Of a stretch of 64,000 bases of DNA, positions 8,870 through 18,647 are shown piece by piece. The notes beneath the pieces are model-generated. The model was not told the DNA's origin. It searched no databases and worked only from the letters and a program-made list of their open reading frames with translations. How positions within the stretch are numbered: the first letter of the stretch is position 1; each line of letters begins with the position of its first letter. Origin of the DNA: Bacillus sp. 123MFChir2 (GTDB lineage: Bacteria; Bacillota; Bacilli; Bacillales; Bacillaceae_G); contig NZ_KB910925.1 in the NCBI RefSeq assembly GCF_000383235.1, forward strand, positions 94,540-158,539. The letters are read 5' to 3'. Position numbers and translations under genes: made by a program.

Positions 8870-10175
8870 AGCTTTGTAGTATGTGTAACTGTTGAAAGAA
8901 ATTTGGATATGATACAGCTACCGCTTCACTATTTTCAATAATAACTTCTCCATCTGCTATGCACGATGCAATTCCTAACATCATACCAATACGATGGTCC
9001 CCATAACTATTTACCACATTTCCGTGTAATTGCATTTTGCCACGGACAATCATACCATCTTCTGTCGCTTCAATATCTGCTCCTAATTTTTTCAATTCAT
9101 TCACAACTGTATCAATGCGATTCGTTTCTTTTACTTTTAATTCTTCTGCATCCTTAATTACAGTTATCCCTTCAGCTTGCGTTGCTAACAATGCTATAAT
9201 TGGAATTTCATCAATGAGTCTTGGGATGAGCGTTCCACCAATCTCTATCCCTCTTAGCTGTGAAGTTTCAACTGTAATATCACCGCATGGTTCAAACTCC
9301 TCATTTCGGATATTATCTATTGATAAATTTGCCCCCATTTGGGATAGTACATCAAGAATCCCTGTTCTTGTGGGATTTAACCCTACATTTTTCAGTACAA
9401 TTTTACTATTTAATACAATTGTACCTGCCGCTAAGAAAAAGGCAGCTGAAGAAATATCTCCTGGCACCTCAATATTCGTGCTAGAGAGCTTTTGTCCACC
9501 TTGTAATGATACAGTTAATTTGTCAACAGTAACATCGCAACCAAACGCACGTAACATACGCTCTGTATGATCACGAGATTGTAGTGGTTCTGTCACAGTC
9601 GTCACGCCTTCCCCTTGTAATCCCGCAAGAAGAACAGCTGATTTCACCTGCGCGCTTGCTACAGGAGAAGAATAGTGTATACCCTTTATCCCCCCGCCTC
9701 GAATCGACAGCGGTGTAAACTGTCCATCTTCTCTTCCATCAATTTTAACACCCATTTGCCGAAGGGGGACTGTAACACGTTTCATCGGACGTTTTCCAAT
9801 TGAAGCATCTCCAATAACTGTACAATGAAACGGTACATTTGCGAGTATACCAAGCATTAACCGAATCGTCGTTCCTGAATTTCCAACATCTAATACTTCC
9901 TGTGGTTCTACTAATCCTTTTAATCCTTTTCCATATACAGTGACATCGGTACCATTTTGCTCAATCGTAATGCCTAACTTTTGAAAACAAGCAATCGTAC
10001 TTAAGCAATCTTCACCTTGAAGAAAATTTGTAATCTTCGTAACTCCTTCTGCAATCGCTCCAAACATGACAGCACGATGCGAAATGGACTTATCTCCAGG
10101 AATAAAAATCGTTCCGTTTAATCCATTCTTAAGCTTTGTTAATCGTTTCACTTCGAACACCTCGTTACTATTCAC
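8868..10175 (-). CDS. aroA: 3-phosphoshikimate 1-carboxyvinyltransferase (EPSP synthase)
   Basis: Joins phosphoenolpyruvate to shikimate-3-phosphate, the sixth step of chorismate synthesis. Motifs visible in order: GDKSISHR (PEP/S3P binding), [50 protein letters not shown] and YGDHRIGM, covering the whole two-domain fold. The first candidate start is GTG at 10175, with AGAGG 8 bases upstream; an internal GTG at 10151 with GAGGTG in front would give a protein 8 residues shorter and is equally plausible. In Bacillus subtilis tyrA lies between hisC and this gene; here it is absent. Confidence 0.96.
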   Translation of the reverse strand: MNSNEVFEVKRLTKLKNGLNGTIFIPGDKSISHRAVMFGAIAEGVTKITNFLQGEDCLSTIACFQKLGITIEQNGTDVTVYGKGLKGLVEPQEVLDVGNSGTTIRLMLGILANVPFHCTVIGDASIGKRPMKRVTVPLRQMGVKIDGREDGQFTPLSIRGGGIKGIHYSSPVASAQVKSAVLLAGLQGEGVTTVTEPLQSRDHTERMLRAFGCDVTVDKLTVSLQGGQKLSSTNIEVPGDISSAAFFLAAGTIVLNSKIVLKNVGLNPTRTGILDVLSQMGANLSIDNIRNEEFEPCGDITVETSQLRGIEIGGTLIPRLIDEIPIIALLATQAEGITVIKDAEELKVKETNRIDTVVNELKKLGADIEATEDGMIVRGKMQLHGNVVNSYGDHRIGMMLGIASCIADGEVIIENSEAVAVSYPNFFQQLHILQS

Positions 10176-10230
10176 CTATGTATCCTCTCTTTATTGTACT
10201 TCTTTCTTTCTTCTTTTCGCAAATAAGATG

Positions 10231-10264
10231 AAAGAAACGGCTCCTATTCATAGAGCCGTTTCTT
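10231..10264 (-). terminator. Strong hairpin between hisC and aroA
   Basis: A 13-bp perfect stem (AAAGAAACGGCTC with GAGCCGTTTCTTT) with an 8-nt loop lies directly past the hisC stop. The minus-strand tail is TTTCTTTC, and the plus-strand tail is more T-rich. It stands where tyrA would be expected. Confidence 0.75.
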
Positions 10265-10267
10265 TTT

Positions 10268-11380
10268 TTATGAATATGTCTCTTCTTTTCTCACATTTTT
10301 TTCTATGAGTTCAGTAAGCACTGCAATAATTTCGGCATTCTCTTCTTTCGTTCCAACTGTAATACGAATACCATTTGGTAGACCAAGCGGGCCACCAGAA
10401 CGAACGATGTATCCTTTTTGCAATAATCTTTCAAATACCTCATCACCTGGAAGACCAAGATCTAAAAAGATAAAATTCGTCTGTGATGGATAATAAAATA
10501 CTTGATGCTTCTCACAAAAATCGTAATATTGCTGCAATCCCTCATTATTCACTTTCACACACTCTTGTAAAAACGCTTCATCTTCAATTGCAGCTTGCGC
10601 AACTATTTGTGCAATTGATGACGTATTAAATGGTAATCTAGCAATTTCTAATGAACGTATTAACTGTTCATTTCCTACTGCATAACCAATGCGGAATGAC
10701 GCTAATCCGTATGCTTTTGAAAATGTGCGCAATACCATCAAATTTTCATATTTATCTAGAAATGGTAATGTTTGCGGATAATCTTTTGCTCCAGCATACT
10801 CATAGTATGCTTCATCCATAATAACAAGTGTTGTTTTTGGAACTGCCTCTAAGAATGAAAGTAATTGTTTTTCTGCTACATACGTTCCGGTTGGATTATT
10901 GGGGTTACAAATCCATACAATTCGTGTGTGCTCATCAACTTGTGCAAGCATTGCCTCTAAATCGTGCGTACCTTCTTTTAAAGGGACTTCACGTACTTTC
11001 GCTTTTTCAATTACGGCATGATGACGATACTGTGAAAAGGTCGGCTTTGCCATGATAACATTTGTTCCTTCTTGTAAAAGAGCACGGCTAATCATTTGAA
11101 TGACTTCATCCAAACCACTACCAAATATAATTTGTTCTCCTTTCACACGAAGATTAACTGCCAATGTTTCACGAAGAGCATACGCCCCGCCGTCCGGATA
11201 GAGCGCATATTGCCCAGCTAACGATGCCAACGCTTCATCTACACGTTGTGAACATCCAAATGGATTTTCATTTGACGCTAGTTTCACAATTTTAGATAGT
11301 CCATATTGTCTCTTTACTTCTTCAATATTTCTTCCTGGCACATACGCTTTAAGCGACAATAATTGCTCTTTTACTTTCAT
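10268..11380 (-). CDS. hisC: Histidinol-phosphate/aromatic aminotransferase
   Basis: Fold-type I pyridoxal-phosphate aminotransferase. In Bacillus the copy in the aro cluster acts on histidinol phosphate and on aromatic keto acids (phenylalanine/tyrosine synthesis). Key stretches are SNENPFG, NPNNPTGTYV, DEAYYEY and the PLP lysine in FSKAYGLASFRIGYA; the C-terminus has the RSGGPLGLPNGIRITVG pattern. At 370 residues it is full length. It follows aroH by 20 bases, so it is in the aroC-aroB-aroH-hisC transcript, which then meets a strong hairpin. Confidence 0.95.
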   Translation of the reverse strand: MKVKEQLLSLKAYVPGRNIEEVKRQYGLSKIVKLASNENPFGCSQRVDEALASLAGQYALYPDGGAYALRETLAVNLRVKGEQIIFGSGLDEVIQMISRALLQEGTNVIMAKPTFSQYRHHAVIEKAKVREVPLKEGTHDLEAMLAQVDEHTRIVWICNPNNPTGTYVAEKQLLSFLEAVPKTTLVIMDEAYYEYAGAKDYPQTLPFLDKYENLMVLRTFSKAYGLASFRIGYAVGNEQLIRSLEIARLPFNTSSIAQIVAQAAIEDEAFLQECVKVNNEGLQQYYDFCEKHQVFYYPSQTNFIFLDLGLPGDEVFERLLQKGYIVRSGGPLGLPNGIRITVGTKEENAEIIAVLTELIEKNVRKEETYS

Positions 11381-11400
11381 TCAAATTCCCCCTGTCATTT

Positions 11401-11757
11401 TTATAAATCGGGCCTTAGTCGTACCGCTTTCTCTAAATAGACATGTTGAATTTCATGCTGGTGTTTATTTGTCATAACCGTCATCATAACACGAATACAT
11501 TTCTCAAGAGCATCTGGTACTTCTATTTCTTGCATGCACATAACCGGTACATATGCCCAGCCTTCCATACGTCTTAATGCCGCCGCTGGGAAACATGCAT
11601 TTATATCTGCTGTTGTTGAAATCAGTACAGATACAATCTCAACAGGAGAAACTCTATTATCGCTTGCCATTTTTTTCACTAAACGCTCTGTCGCAATCAA
11701 TATTTGTTCTGTTTCATTACAATTGACTGTAGTTGCGCCGCGAATCGCGCGAATCAA
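11401..11757 (-). CDS. aroH: Chorismate mutase, AroH class
   Basis: Converts chorismate to prephenate. The 118-residue protein has the small trimeric AroH fold signature MIRAIRGATTV and the substrate-binding arginines of RGAT and RRMEGWAYVPVMCMQE. Its start overlaps the aroB stop by 4 bases. With tyrA missing next door, the prephenate formed here must be oxidised or dehydrated by enzymes encoded elsewhere. Confidence 0.96.
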   Translation of the reverse strand: MIRAIRGATTVNCNETEQILIATERLVKKMASDNRVSPVEIVSVLISTTADINACFPAAALRRMEGWAYVPVMCMQEIEVPDALEKCIRVMMTVMTNKHQHEIQHVYLEKAVRLRPDL

Positions 11758-12845
11758 ATAGACTCCCCCTCTCTTTGAAATGACTCTAAAGCTGTGCGGA
11801 CGGTTTCATCTGAAATAGATACGACATCCACTACCCCAATCTCCTGCATAACAACCATACGAATTGTTCCGCCGTTCGCTTTTTTATCTTGTTTCATTAC
11901 TTGAATAAGACGGTTCACATCAAGTCTATTCGGCATAATTGGATAGCCATATGCCGTAAACCAACGTTTGATTTCCTTATACTGAAGATCTTTTTCATAT
12001 ATTTGTTCACTTAAAAAAATAGCAAATAACATACCAATTGCAACGCCATCACCATGTGTTATGTTTCCATATCCCATCTCTTTTTCAAGTGCATGTCCAA
12101 GTGTATGCCCAAAATTTAAGTGAGCACGAATACCTTTTTCAGTTTCATCCTCTGCAACAATTTTTGCCTTTACTGGAATCGCTCGTTGCAGTGTATAAAT
12201 TAATTTATCATCTCTTAAATCAGTCAGCTGCTTCACTTCTTTACGAAGCCAATGATATAATTCTACATCTCCAATAAGTGAATGTTTAATGACCTCCGCA
12301 AAACCAGAGCGCCATTCTTCTTCTGACAGCGAATTTAGAAACGGAGTATGATAAATCACGGCTTCTGGTTGATGAAATGCGCCAATCATATTTTTCCCAA
12401 GCGGATGATTAATTGCCACTTTCCCTCCAACAGCACTATCATGCGCAAGTAAAGTAGTTGGTATTTGGACAAATCGAATCCCTCTCATAAACGTCGCTGC
12501 AACAAATCCCGCTAAATCTCCAATCATTCCACCGCCAAGTGCAAGAATGAGCGAATAACGATCCAAACCATTTTCAAGCGCAAACGTTTGAGCAGCATAA
12601 TAATTTTCAAACGATTTTTCTTTCTCACCACTTGGAACTACGAACGAAAATACGTCTTGTTTTACATGCAAAGTATTAATTACTTCGTTTAAATGAAATG
12701 ATGCTACCGTTTCATCAGAAATGAGTAAAATATTTGAAATAGCTGGCTTCATATTTTCTATAAGCGTTGCTAGTTGTGATAGTGCCTCATTTCCGACATA
12801 CACATCGTATTGTTTAGAACTTGTTTGAATCTGTATTGTCTCCAT
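11754..12845 (-). CDS. aroB: 3-dehydroquinate synthase
   Basis: NAD- and metal-dependent cyclisation of DAHP to 3-dehydroquinate. Motifs: SGEKEKSFENY, GGGMIGDLAGFVAATFMRG (NAD binding and active site), PTTLLAHDSAVGGKVAIN, and the metal-binding E and H residues in FAEVIKHSLI, LNFGHTLGHALE and HGDGVAIGM. The 363-residue length is normal. The ATG shares one base with the aroC stop and its stop overlaps aroH, so the genes are translationally coupled. Confidence 0.97.
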   Translation of the reverse strand: METIQIQTSSKQYDVYVGNEALSQLATLIENMKPAISNILLISDETVASFHLNEVINTLHVKQDVFSFVVPSGEKEKSFENYYAAQTFALENGLDRYSLILALGGGMIGDLAGFVAATFMRGIRFVQIPTTLLAHDSAVGGKVAINHPLGKNMIGAFHQPEAVIYHTPFLNSLSEEEWRSGFAEVIKHSLIGDVELYHWLRKEVKQLTDLRDDKLIYTLQRAIPVKAKIVAEDETEKGIRAHLNFGHTLGHALEKEMGYGNITHGDGVAIGMLFAIFLSEQIYEKDLQYKEIKRWFTAYGYPIMPNRLDVNRLIQVMKQDKKANGGTIRMVVMQEIGVVDVVSISDETVRTALESFQREGESI

Positions 12846-14017
12846 TAAAACTCCCTCGCATAGTCGTTATGTTTCTTAATATTTTCACGAATTAAATCGA
12901 TGCGATCCGTTCCAAATTGTTCAATAACAGCTGCAGCAAGCTCCCAAGCTACAACAGCTTCTGCTACAACACTTGCTGCTGGCACGGCACAACTATCAGA
13001 GCGCTCAATACCTGCTTGAAACACTTCTTTCGTATCAATATCTATACTTTGCAGCGGTTTATATAGAGTTGGAATTGGTTTCATAACCCCGCGAACAATA
13101 ACTGGCATTCCAGTCGTCATACCGCCTTCTAACCCACCGGCGTTATTTGTACGTCTTGTATACCCATGGTCCTTGTCCCATAAAATCTCGTCATGGACAA
13201 GGCTTCCAGGTTTATGTGCCGCTTCAAAACCAATTCCAATCTCCACTCCTTTGAATGCATTAATACTCATGATCGCCGCTGCAAGTTTCGCATCCAATTT
13301 ACGATCGTAATGCACATAACTTCCAACACCAATCGGCATCCCTTCGACAACAACTTCAACGATTCCTCCAATAGAATCTCCGTTTGTTTTCGCATTATCG
13401 ATTGCCTGTATCATTTTCTTTCCTGCTTCTTCATCTAAACATCGAACAGAAGATGCCTCTGTAATTGTTTGTAGCTCTTCAATAGAGGAATACGACTGTT
13501 TTTCTGCTTTTACTCCACCAATTTCAATAACATGTCCCGCTATTTTTATCCCCAATTCTTCTAAAATACGCTTTGCAACAGCTCCAGCAGCAACTCGAAC
13601 CGTCGTTTCCCTAGCAGAAGAACGTTCTAATACATTTCTCATATCACGATGGCCATATTTAATTGCCCCGTTTAGATCTGCATGTCCTGGACGAGGGCGT
13701 GTAATTTGCCGTTTTACTTCTTTTGGTTCTTCATCTGTTAACGGCTCTGCCCCCATAATTTTTGTCCAATGTGTAAAATCACGATTTTCGACAACAAGCG
13801 TAATGGGTGCACCAATTGTATATCCATGACGAACACCGCTTAAAATTTGAACTTGATCTTTTTCAATTTGCATGCGGCGTCCACGACCGTAGCCTTTTTG
13901 TCTTCTTTCTAACTCCGTATTAATATCATCTGCTACTAAAGATAAACCTGCCGGAATCCCCTCTAATATTGTCGTTAGTTGTGGTCCGTGAGATTCACCA
14001 GCTGTTATATATCTCAT
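12845..14017 (-). CDS. aroC: Chorismate synthase
   Basis: Converts EPSP to chorismate using reduced flavin. Signature motifs are GESHGPQL (residues 7-14), [26 protein letters not shown] and [20 protein letters not shown]. At 390 residues it is complete. It is the first gene of the aroC-aroB-aroH-hisC cluster (often called aroF in the Bacillus literature). A long repeat-filled gap upstream separates it from ndk; a weak TTACGA-17-TATAGT pair near 14055-14085 could be its promoter, but I am not sure. Confidence 0.97.
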   Translation of the reverse strand: MRYITAGESHGPQLTTILEGIPAGLSLVADDINTELERRQKGYGRGRRMQIEKDQVQILSGVRHGYTIGAPITLVVENRDFTHWTKIMGAEPLTDEEPKEVKRQITRPRPGHADLNGAIKYGHRDMRNVLERSSARETTVRVAAGAVAKRILEELGIKIAGHVIEIGGVKAEKQSYSSIEELQTITEASSVRCLDEEAGKKMIQAIDNAKTNGDSIGGIVEVVVEGMPIGVGSYVHYDRKLDAKLAAAIMSINAFKGVEIGIGFEAAHKPGSLVHDEILWDKDHGYTRRTNNAGGLEGGMTTGMPVIVRGVMKPIPTLYKPLQSIDIDTKEVFQAGIERSDSCAVPAASVVAEAVVAWELAAAVIEQFGTDRIDLIRENIKKHNDYAREF

Positions 14018-14100
14018 CGGTTACTCTCCTTTACTTCAGTATTTATGTAACACTATATCATAACCTTTATTGTTTCGTAACTATATAAGTACGAATTGAA
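14018..14100 (-). other. Leader region of the aro cluster
   Basis: Holds the aroC ribosome site (GGAG near 14029) and only a weak promoter candidate. No tRNA-like T-box, TRAP-site array or riboswitch is recognisable here. Confidence 0.4.
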
Positions 14101-14250
14101 GAAACGACCTAAAAACCCTCTTTCTTCTTAGGGAAGACAAGAGCATCTGGCCTTGCATAGAAGCGGTCAGGACCTTTTCCTGCCACATGCGAGGTTTAAA
14201 ACAAAGACAGAAAGCACGTAGCGGTCATTGGATTCTGCATAGCAGTGGCT
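14081..14250 (+). repeat. MITE-like dispersed repeat, copy B1 (interrupted)
   Basis: The left end CTATATAAGTACGAATTG matches the inverted-repeat tip of the copy at 48349. The core (GAGCATCTGGCC-TGCATAGAAGCGGTCA, then CCTTTTCCTGCCACATG) is shared with copies at 21882, 27118, 48349 and 49621. The right end is displaced by a second element. Confidence 0.75.
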
Positions 14251-14389
14251 TATAAAGAAAAGCGGAAGCGGCTTGCTCAGAACAAGAGGGGGATGGAGCT
14301 TCTGACATAGAGGCGCTTTTTGCCTCGGCGGAAGACGCGAAGCCACCGATTGTTCTAGCCGCTGGAGCTGGATTATAAAGAAAAGCAGA
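14251..14389. repeat. Second repeat element flanked by a 16-bp direct repeat
   Basis: About 107 bp of a GC-richer sequence (GGAGCTTCTGACATAG, GCCGCTGGAGCTGG) lies between TATAAAGAAAAGCGGA (14251-14266) and TATAAAGAAAAGCAGA (14374-14389), which differ at one base. It looks like a separate repeat lodged near the right end of copy B1. Confidence 0.6.
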
Positions 14390-14420
14390 GCTAGACAAAG
14401 ATGTTGAAACATCAAAATGA

Positions 14421-14465
14421 AACAAAAAAGCGCAAGAAGGAATATAACCATCCTTTCTTGCGCCT
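14421..14465 (-). terminator. Rho-independent terminator after ndk
   Basis: A stem of GCGCAAGAAGG with CCTTTCTTGCGC (14430-14463) has a minus-strand tail CTTTTTTGTTTC. It ends the ndk transcript. Confidence 0.8.
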
Positions 14466-14515
14466 TTTCCATTATATCTACTATTTTAAAGCGGTTACAA
14501 ATTATTTAAAAATAA

Positions 14516-14962
14516 TTAGTAAATCCACTCATTCATTACTCTAGAATACTCAACTAGCTCTTCTTTTCTAAAGAAAATACCAATTTCACGTTCTGCACTT
14601 TCAAGAGAATCTGAACCGTGAATAATATTTTTCCCAACAGTTAGTCCAAAGTCCCCGCGAATTGTACCAGGTGCAGCTTCACTTGGTTTTGTTTTTCCCA
14701 TCATATTACGAGCTGTTTCAACAACGCCTTCACCTTGCCATACCATTGCAAAAACAGGTCCAGATGTAATAAAATCTACTAATTCGCCGAAGAATGGCTT
14801 TTCTTTATGCTCACCGTAGTGCTCTCCAGCAATCTCTGGTGTGATTTGCATTAGCTTAGCTCCGACTAATTGAAAGCCCTTTCTTTCGAATCTAGCAACA
14901 ATCTCCCCAATGATTGCACGTTGTACACCATCTGGTTTTACCATTAAAAACGTTTTTTCCAT
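14516..14962 (-). CDS. ndk: Nucleoside diphosphate kinase
   Basis: Transfers the terminal phosphate of ATP to other (deoxy)nucleoside diphosphates through a phosphohistidine. The 148-residue protein starts [15 protein letters not shown] and has the active-site histidine in NIIHGSDS, with the FRKEEL end. I chose the ATG at 14962 because the preceding AGTGGAGAG is a ribosome site and the family begins at this motif; a longer start at 14977 is unlikely. It sits between aroC and hepT, as in Bacillus subtilis. Confidence 0.96.
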   Translation of the reverse strand: MEKTFLMVKPDGVQRAIIGEIVARFERKGFQLVGAKLMQITPEIAGEHYGEHKEKPFFGELVDFITSGPVFAMVWQGEGVVETARNMMGKTKPSEAAPGTIRGDFGLTVGKNIIHGSDSLESAEREIGIFFRKEELVEYSRVMNEWIY

Positions 14963-15084
14963 AATAAATCTCTCCACTTCTCATTATGTATATGATTGTA
15001 TATCCCCAAACACATAGTATCACCCTTATCAGAATTGTGCAATAGTTTTGAAATGGAGAGATTATTATTTTTCTCAAAAAACAT

Positions 15085-16047
15085 TTAAAATTTACGTTTC
15101 CCAATATATTTTGCAACATTTTGCAAAGCTAGTTTGGCCTGTCCACGAGGCAACGGCTTAATCACTTCTAGTGCTTTATGTAAATATCTCTCGCTAAATG
15201 CAAAAGCTTGATCAATTGCATCACTATTTTTGACCGCTTCAATAAGTCTCTTCATTTCATCTGAAGACATATTTTCGTTAACTTGAACAATTCTCTCACG
15301 AAGTGCTTGATCTTCCATTGCGTATAAAACAGGAAGTGTAATATTACCTTGTAATAAATCTCCCCCTGCTGGTTTTCCAAGCTTTTCTTCTGTTGATACA
15401 AAATCTAAAATATCATCAATAATTTGATATGACATACCTACAAAGTATCCATACCAAAATAACCGATTTACAGTATCCCTACAAGACCCAGACGCAAGAG
15501 CACCTAATTGACAGCTAGCTGCAATTAACAATGCTGTTTTCCGCTTTATACGACGTAAATATGTTCGTAAATTTTGCCCAAAATCATACTTATCTTTAAT
15601 TTGCTCAATTTCACCTTTACACACTTCAAGAATTGTATTTGATAATGCTTTATGTACTTCTGGATTTTCTAAATTTGTAATGCATTCCAGAGACTTTGCA
15701 AATAGATAATCACCTGTATACATTGCAATGCGATCACCCCAATTGGCATTTACAGTCGCGCTTCCTCTTCTTAAAAGAGCGGCATCAATTACATCATCAT
15801 GCACAAGAGAAGCCATATGGATAAGCTCTAATGCAACCGCAACATGCTTAATCACATCCAGCTTATAATCGCCAAATTTCCCTGCAAGCAGAACGAAAAC
15901 AGGTCGGATTCGTTTTCCACCGGCCTCAATTAGTTGCAACGCTGCTTCTTCCAGCAATTGTTGCTCAGAAGCAACAACTATTTTTAGTTCTTTCTCAATT
16001 TTATTAATATCCGATCGTAAAAAAGAATACATAAGTTGTAACTTCAT
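15085..16047 (-). CDS. hepT: Heptaprenyl diphosphate synthase component II
   Basis: Catalytic subunit of the two-part synthase that makes the C35 side chain of menaquinone-7. The two aspartate-rich motifs are visible as LVHDDVIDA (about residue 80) and QIIDDILDF (about 205), with GGKRIRP in the substrate site. I chose the ATG at 16047, preceded by AAGGTG, over the GTG three codons upstream. With hepS and menG it forms the menaquinone side-chain cluster (gerC in older usage), which feeds the qcr complex encoded about 10 kb away. Confidence 0.95.
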   Translation of the reverse strand: MKLQLMYSFLRSDINKIEKELKIVVASEQQLLEEAALQLIEAGGKRIRPVFVLLAGKFGDYKLDVIKHVAVALELIHMASLVHDDVIDAALLRRGSATVNANWGDRIAMYTGDYLFAKSLECITNLENPEVHKALSNTILEVCKGEIEQIKDKYDFGQNLRTYLRRIKRKTALLIAASCQLGALASGSCRDTVNRLFWYGYFVGMSYQIIDDILDFVSTEEKLGKPAGGDLLQGNITLPVLYAMEDQALRERIVQVNENMSSDEMKRLIEAVKNSDAIDQAFAFSERYLHKALEVIKPLPRGQAKLALQNVAKYIGKRKF

Positions 16048-16213
16048 ATCGTTCACCTTAACCTAAAACTTCTTTTCTATTTTATCCCGCTCTAATCAAT
16101 AATAAAACTTCCATCTTAAAATTATCAGAAAATAAAAAAGGGGGGTGGGAGAAAATTCCAATACGCTCCCGATTGCTAAAGGCTTTCCATCATCAAAAAA
16201 TACATTTTCTTAT

Positions 16214-16921
16214 TTACTTCGGTTTATATCCTAAATGCATTGCTGCTACTCCAAAAGTAAACGGCTTTACTTGTACTTTTTCTAATCCAGCTTCCTCAAA
16301 CATACGAGCCAATTCTTTCATCCCTGGAAATGTACTTGCAGATTCTTGTAGCCATGAATATTCTTTGTAACTTTTCGCAAATAACTTTCCAAATAACGGC
16401 ATGATAAATTTAAAATATAATAAGTAGCCTTGGCGAATTCCAATCATTGTCGGTTGAGATGTTTCTAAACAAATAACCTTTCCACCTGGTTTTACAACAC
16501 GCGTCATTTCCTTTAAAACCTGCATATAATCTGGTACGTTCCGGAGCCCAAATCCAATTGTGACATAATCAAACATATTATCCTCAAATGGCAATTCCAT
16601 CGCATTACCATGAAGTAATTCTACTTGATTTAATTGTAAGGCAGCCACTTTCTCTTTTCCAACAGAAAGCATATTTTTACTAAAATCTAATCCATATACC
16701 TTCCCGCTAGAACCGACTGCATCAGCAAGCCCAATCGTCCAGTCAGCCGTTCCACAACATACATCAAGCGCTATGCTGCCCGGTTGAACATCCATAATTC
16801 GCATTGTTTCTTTGCGCCATGCTTTATGTCTTTGAAAACTAATAACCGAATTCATTACATCGTATTTATTATATATCTTCTCAAATACGTCATGTACTCT
16901 TTCTTCTTTTGATTGTTGCAT
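16214..16921 (-). CDS. menG: Demethylmenaquinone methyltransferase
   Basis: SAM-dependent C-methyltransferase that makes menaquinone from demethylmenaquinone (UbiE/MenG family). Motifs: [25 protein letters not shown] (SAM motif I), [33 protein letters not shown] and the C-terminal [12 protein letters not shown]. The length of 235 residues is normal. It lies between hepS and hepT in the same direction, with a 166-base gap to hepT. Confidence 0.96.
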   Translation of the reverse strand: MQQSKEERVHDVFEKIYNKYDVMNSVISFQRHKAWRKETMRIMDVQPGSIALDVCCGTADWTIGLADAVGSSGKVYGLDFSKNMLSVGKEKVAALQLNQVELLHGNAMELPFEDNMFDYVTIGFGLRNVPDYMQVLKEMTRVVKPGGKVICLETSQPTMIGIRQGYLLYFKFIMPLFGKLFAKSYKEYSWLQESASTFPGMKELARMFEEAGLEKVQVKPFTFGVAAMHLGYKPK

Positions 16922-16956
16922 GCTTTACCCTTCTTCCAACTGTAAATTCAAATTGT

Positions 16957-17700
16957 TCAAGTGGCCTCTTTCAATGTGGAAAGAAATGTTTCAATTCCTG
17001 TATTATTTTGCACCAAAGTATTGACCTGACTTCGTATTTTTCTTATCAATTCGTTATATACGGTTTCTACTTTTATTTCACCATCATGAGACAAAATTTT
17101 TTGAAATGCAGCAAATACAGGTGACGATTCTTTCTTTATGTATATTTGATACTCAGTTTGCAAACGATCTATTGTTAACATGTTAGTTATTGCAGACTTT
17201 ACATGCGGCACTTGAAAATGGTCACATGTTTTCTGTAAAAGAGCCGATTCAATCATTCCGACACTTTTTAACATTTCTTCAAGCGTTTCATATGTTTGCT
17301 GATATAGCATAATTTTTTGCTCATTGATTTCTTTAATCCCGTCTGCTAAGGCACGAATCAATGTGATATCATGATTCATTGAAAGTAAATAATAATATAA
17401 CCCGCTGTAATAATCACCTGCTAATACCGTTAATTGGCGCCGCTTATGAAATTCATCGGTCTCTTCTTTATTTGATACTTTCTCATGCGTGTCCAAAGCG
17501 ATTTGTACAAGCATAATTGTAACTGCATAATGTTCAATTTGTTCTTTATGTAAGTTTGCACTTTTTAAAATGGAATATAAGAACGCTATTTTTTTTTCAT
17601 CAACAACTGGTTCTTCAATATATTTTATAAAATAAGGATGGCGTAGTTTTTTATATAGCTGCTCCTTTATATCCGCAAACCCTCCGTAAATTTCACCCAC
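16957..17700 (-). CDS. hepS: Heptaprenyl diphosphate synthase component I
   Basis: Regulatory, non-catalytic subunit of heptaprenyl diphosphate synthase (HEPPP_synt_1 family). It lacks the aspartate-rich motifs of component II. The N-terminal stretch IKEQLYKKLRHPYFIKYIEEP and the DYYSGLYYYLLS region match the family. I chose the GTG at 17700 because AAGGGTGA lies 6 bases upstream; the GTG at 17709 would have its ribosome site too close. The gene is followed after 35 bases by menG. Confidence 0.88.
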   Translation of the reverse strand: MGEIYGGFADIKEQLYKKLRHPYFIKYIEEPVVDEKKIAFLYSILKSANLHKEQIEHYAVTIMLVQIALDTHEKVSNKEETDEFHKRRQLTVLAGDYYSGLYYYLLSMNHDITLIRALADGIKEINEQKIMLYQQTYETLEEMLKSVGMIESALLQKTCDHFQVPHVKSAITNMLTIDRLQTEYQIYIKKESSPVFAAFQKILSHDGEIKVETVYNELIRKIRSQVNTLVQNNTGIETFLSTLKEAT

Positions 17701-17837
17701 AAAAATCACCCTTGTTTTCTAATTCATAAAACCTATTATAACACATTCATTCATTTTTCTATAAATAAAACTTGACGCAACAAACCAAAGTAAAAAAAGC
17801 GATCTTTATTTCATCTCATCTTAAACATTAAATCGTT

Positions 17838-17926
17838 ATAAAATAAGATGAAACTTCCATCTACCTTCTTTGATTCTTCCTCAATCCTCAGAGGGGGGTC
17901 TTACTGTCCATGAATAGCGGGATAAA
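17838..17926. repeat. bcr1-like repeat between hepS and folE
   Basis: An 89-bp copy with ATAAA at both ends (17838-17842 and 17922-17926); the body contains GATGAAACTTCCATC and GGGGTCTTACTGTCCATGAATAGCGGG. It is in the opposite orientation to the copy at 4013. Confidence 0.7.
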
Positions 17927-17952
17927 AAAAGAAAAGCAGTTTCCTGCTTTCC
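17922..17952 (-). terminator. Rho-independent terminator of folE
   Basis: A 7-bp stem AAAGCAG/CTGCTTT with a 4-nt loop (17933-17950) is followed on the minus strand by TTCTTTTTTTA. It partly overlaps the folE 3' end and the edge of the repeat. Confidence 0.8.
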
Positions 17953-17954
17953 TA

Positions 17955-18524
17955 TTAATTCGTCTTAATAAAAGATAAAATTTCCGCACGTGCTGCTACG
18001 TCTGCTTCTAACGTACCTCGCACTGCAGTTGTTACAGTTTTTGCACCAGGCTTTTTCACACCGCGCATTGTCATACACATGTGCTCTGCTTCTATAACAA
18101 CCATCACACCATGCGGCTCTAATACTTCCATAATAGAATCTGCTACTGTTGATGTAATGCGTTCTTGTAATTGCGGCCTGCGTGCAACTGTATCTACTGT
18201 ACGTGCCAATTTACTTAGTCCAGTTACTTTTCCACCACGTGGAATATATGCAACGTGAGCAACGCCATAAAACGGAACGAGATGATGCTCACACATAGAA
18301 AAGAACGGAATATCCTTTACCAATACAAGTTCTTCATGGTCTTCACCAAACACTTTATGTAAATGTTCTTTCGGATCTTCATGCATACCAGAAAATACTT
18401 CTGCATACATCTTCGCAACACGTTTTGGTGTATCTAATACGCCTTCACGATTTGGATCGTCCCCAATTGCTTCTAAAATAAGGCGTACTGCATGTTCTAT
18501 TTGCTCTAAGTTTACATTTGCCAT
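17955..18524 (-). CDS. folE: GTP cyclohydrolase I
   Basis: Zinc enzyme that converts GTP to dihydroneopterin triphosphate, the first step of folate synthesis. Motifs: TPKRVAKMY, the zinc ligands in [14 protein letters not shown] and [14 protein letters not shown], and SKLARTVD. At 189 residues it is full length. It sits between hepS and hbs (mtrA position in Bacillus subtilis, although no mtrB for TRAP is seen next to it). Confidence 0.97.
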   Translation of the reverse strand: MANVNLEQIEHAVRLILEAIGDDPNREGVLDTPKRVAKMYAEVFSGMHEDPKEHLHKVFGEDHEELVLVKDIPFFSMCEHHLVPFYGVAHVAYIPRGGKVTGLSKLARTVDTVARRPQLQERITSTVADSIMEVLEPHGVMVVIEAEHMCMTMRGVKKPGAKTVTTAVRGTLEADVAARAEILSFIKTN

Positions 18525-18591
18525 CCGCTAGCCCTCCCGAATAAAACCTAAAAATACTACGAACACATTCTAGCATATATATGTTTTTAAA

Positions 18592-18628
18592 TGCAAAAAG
18601 AAGAGTTTCCAATAAGGAAACTCTTCTT
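18592..18628 (-). terminator. Rho-independent terminator of hbs
   Basis: A long stem AAGAAGAGTTTCC with GGAAACTCTTCTT (18598-18628) and a minus-strand TTTTTGC tail, about 20 bases past the HU stop. Confidence 0.85.
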
Positions 18629-18647
18629 CCCCGTAAATATGTAAGGA

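Noticed and set aside
10268-14017. Trp operon expected after aroH
   Set aside because: No trp genes are present here; the aro cluster simply lacks them, so this is reported as gene order and not as a deletion scar.
14167-14472. Open frame of about 100 codons between ndk and aroC
   Set aside because: It lies within the repeat elements and has no ribosome site or protein-like composition.
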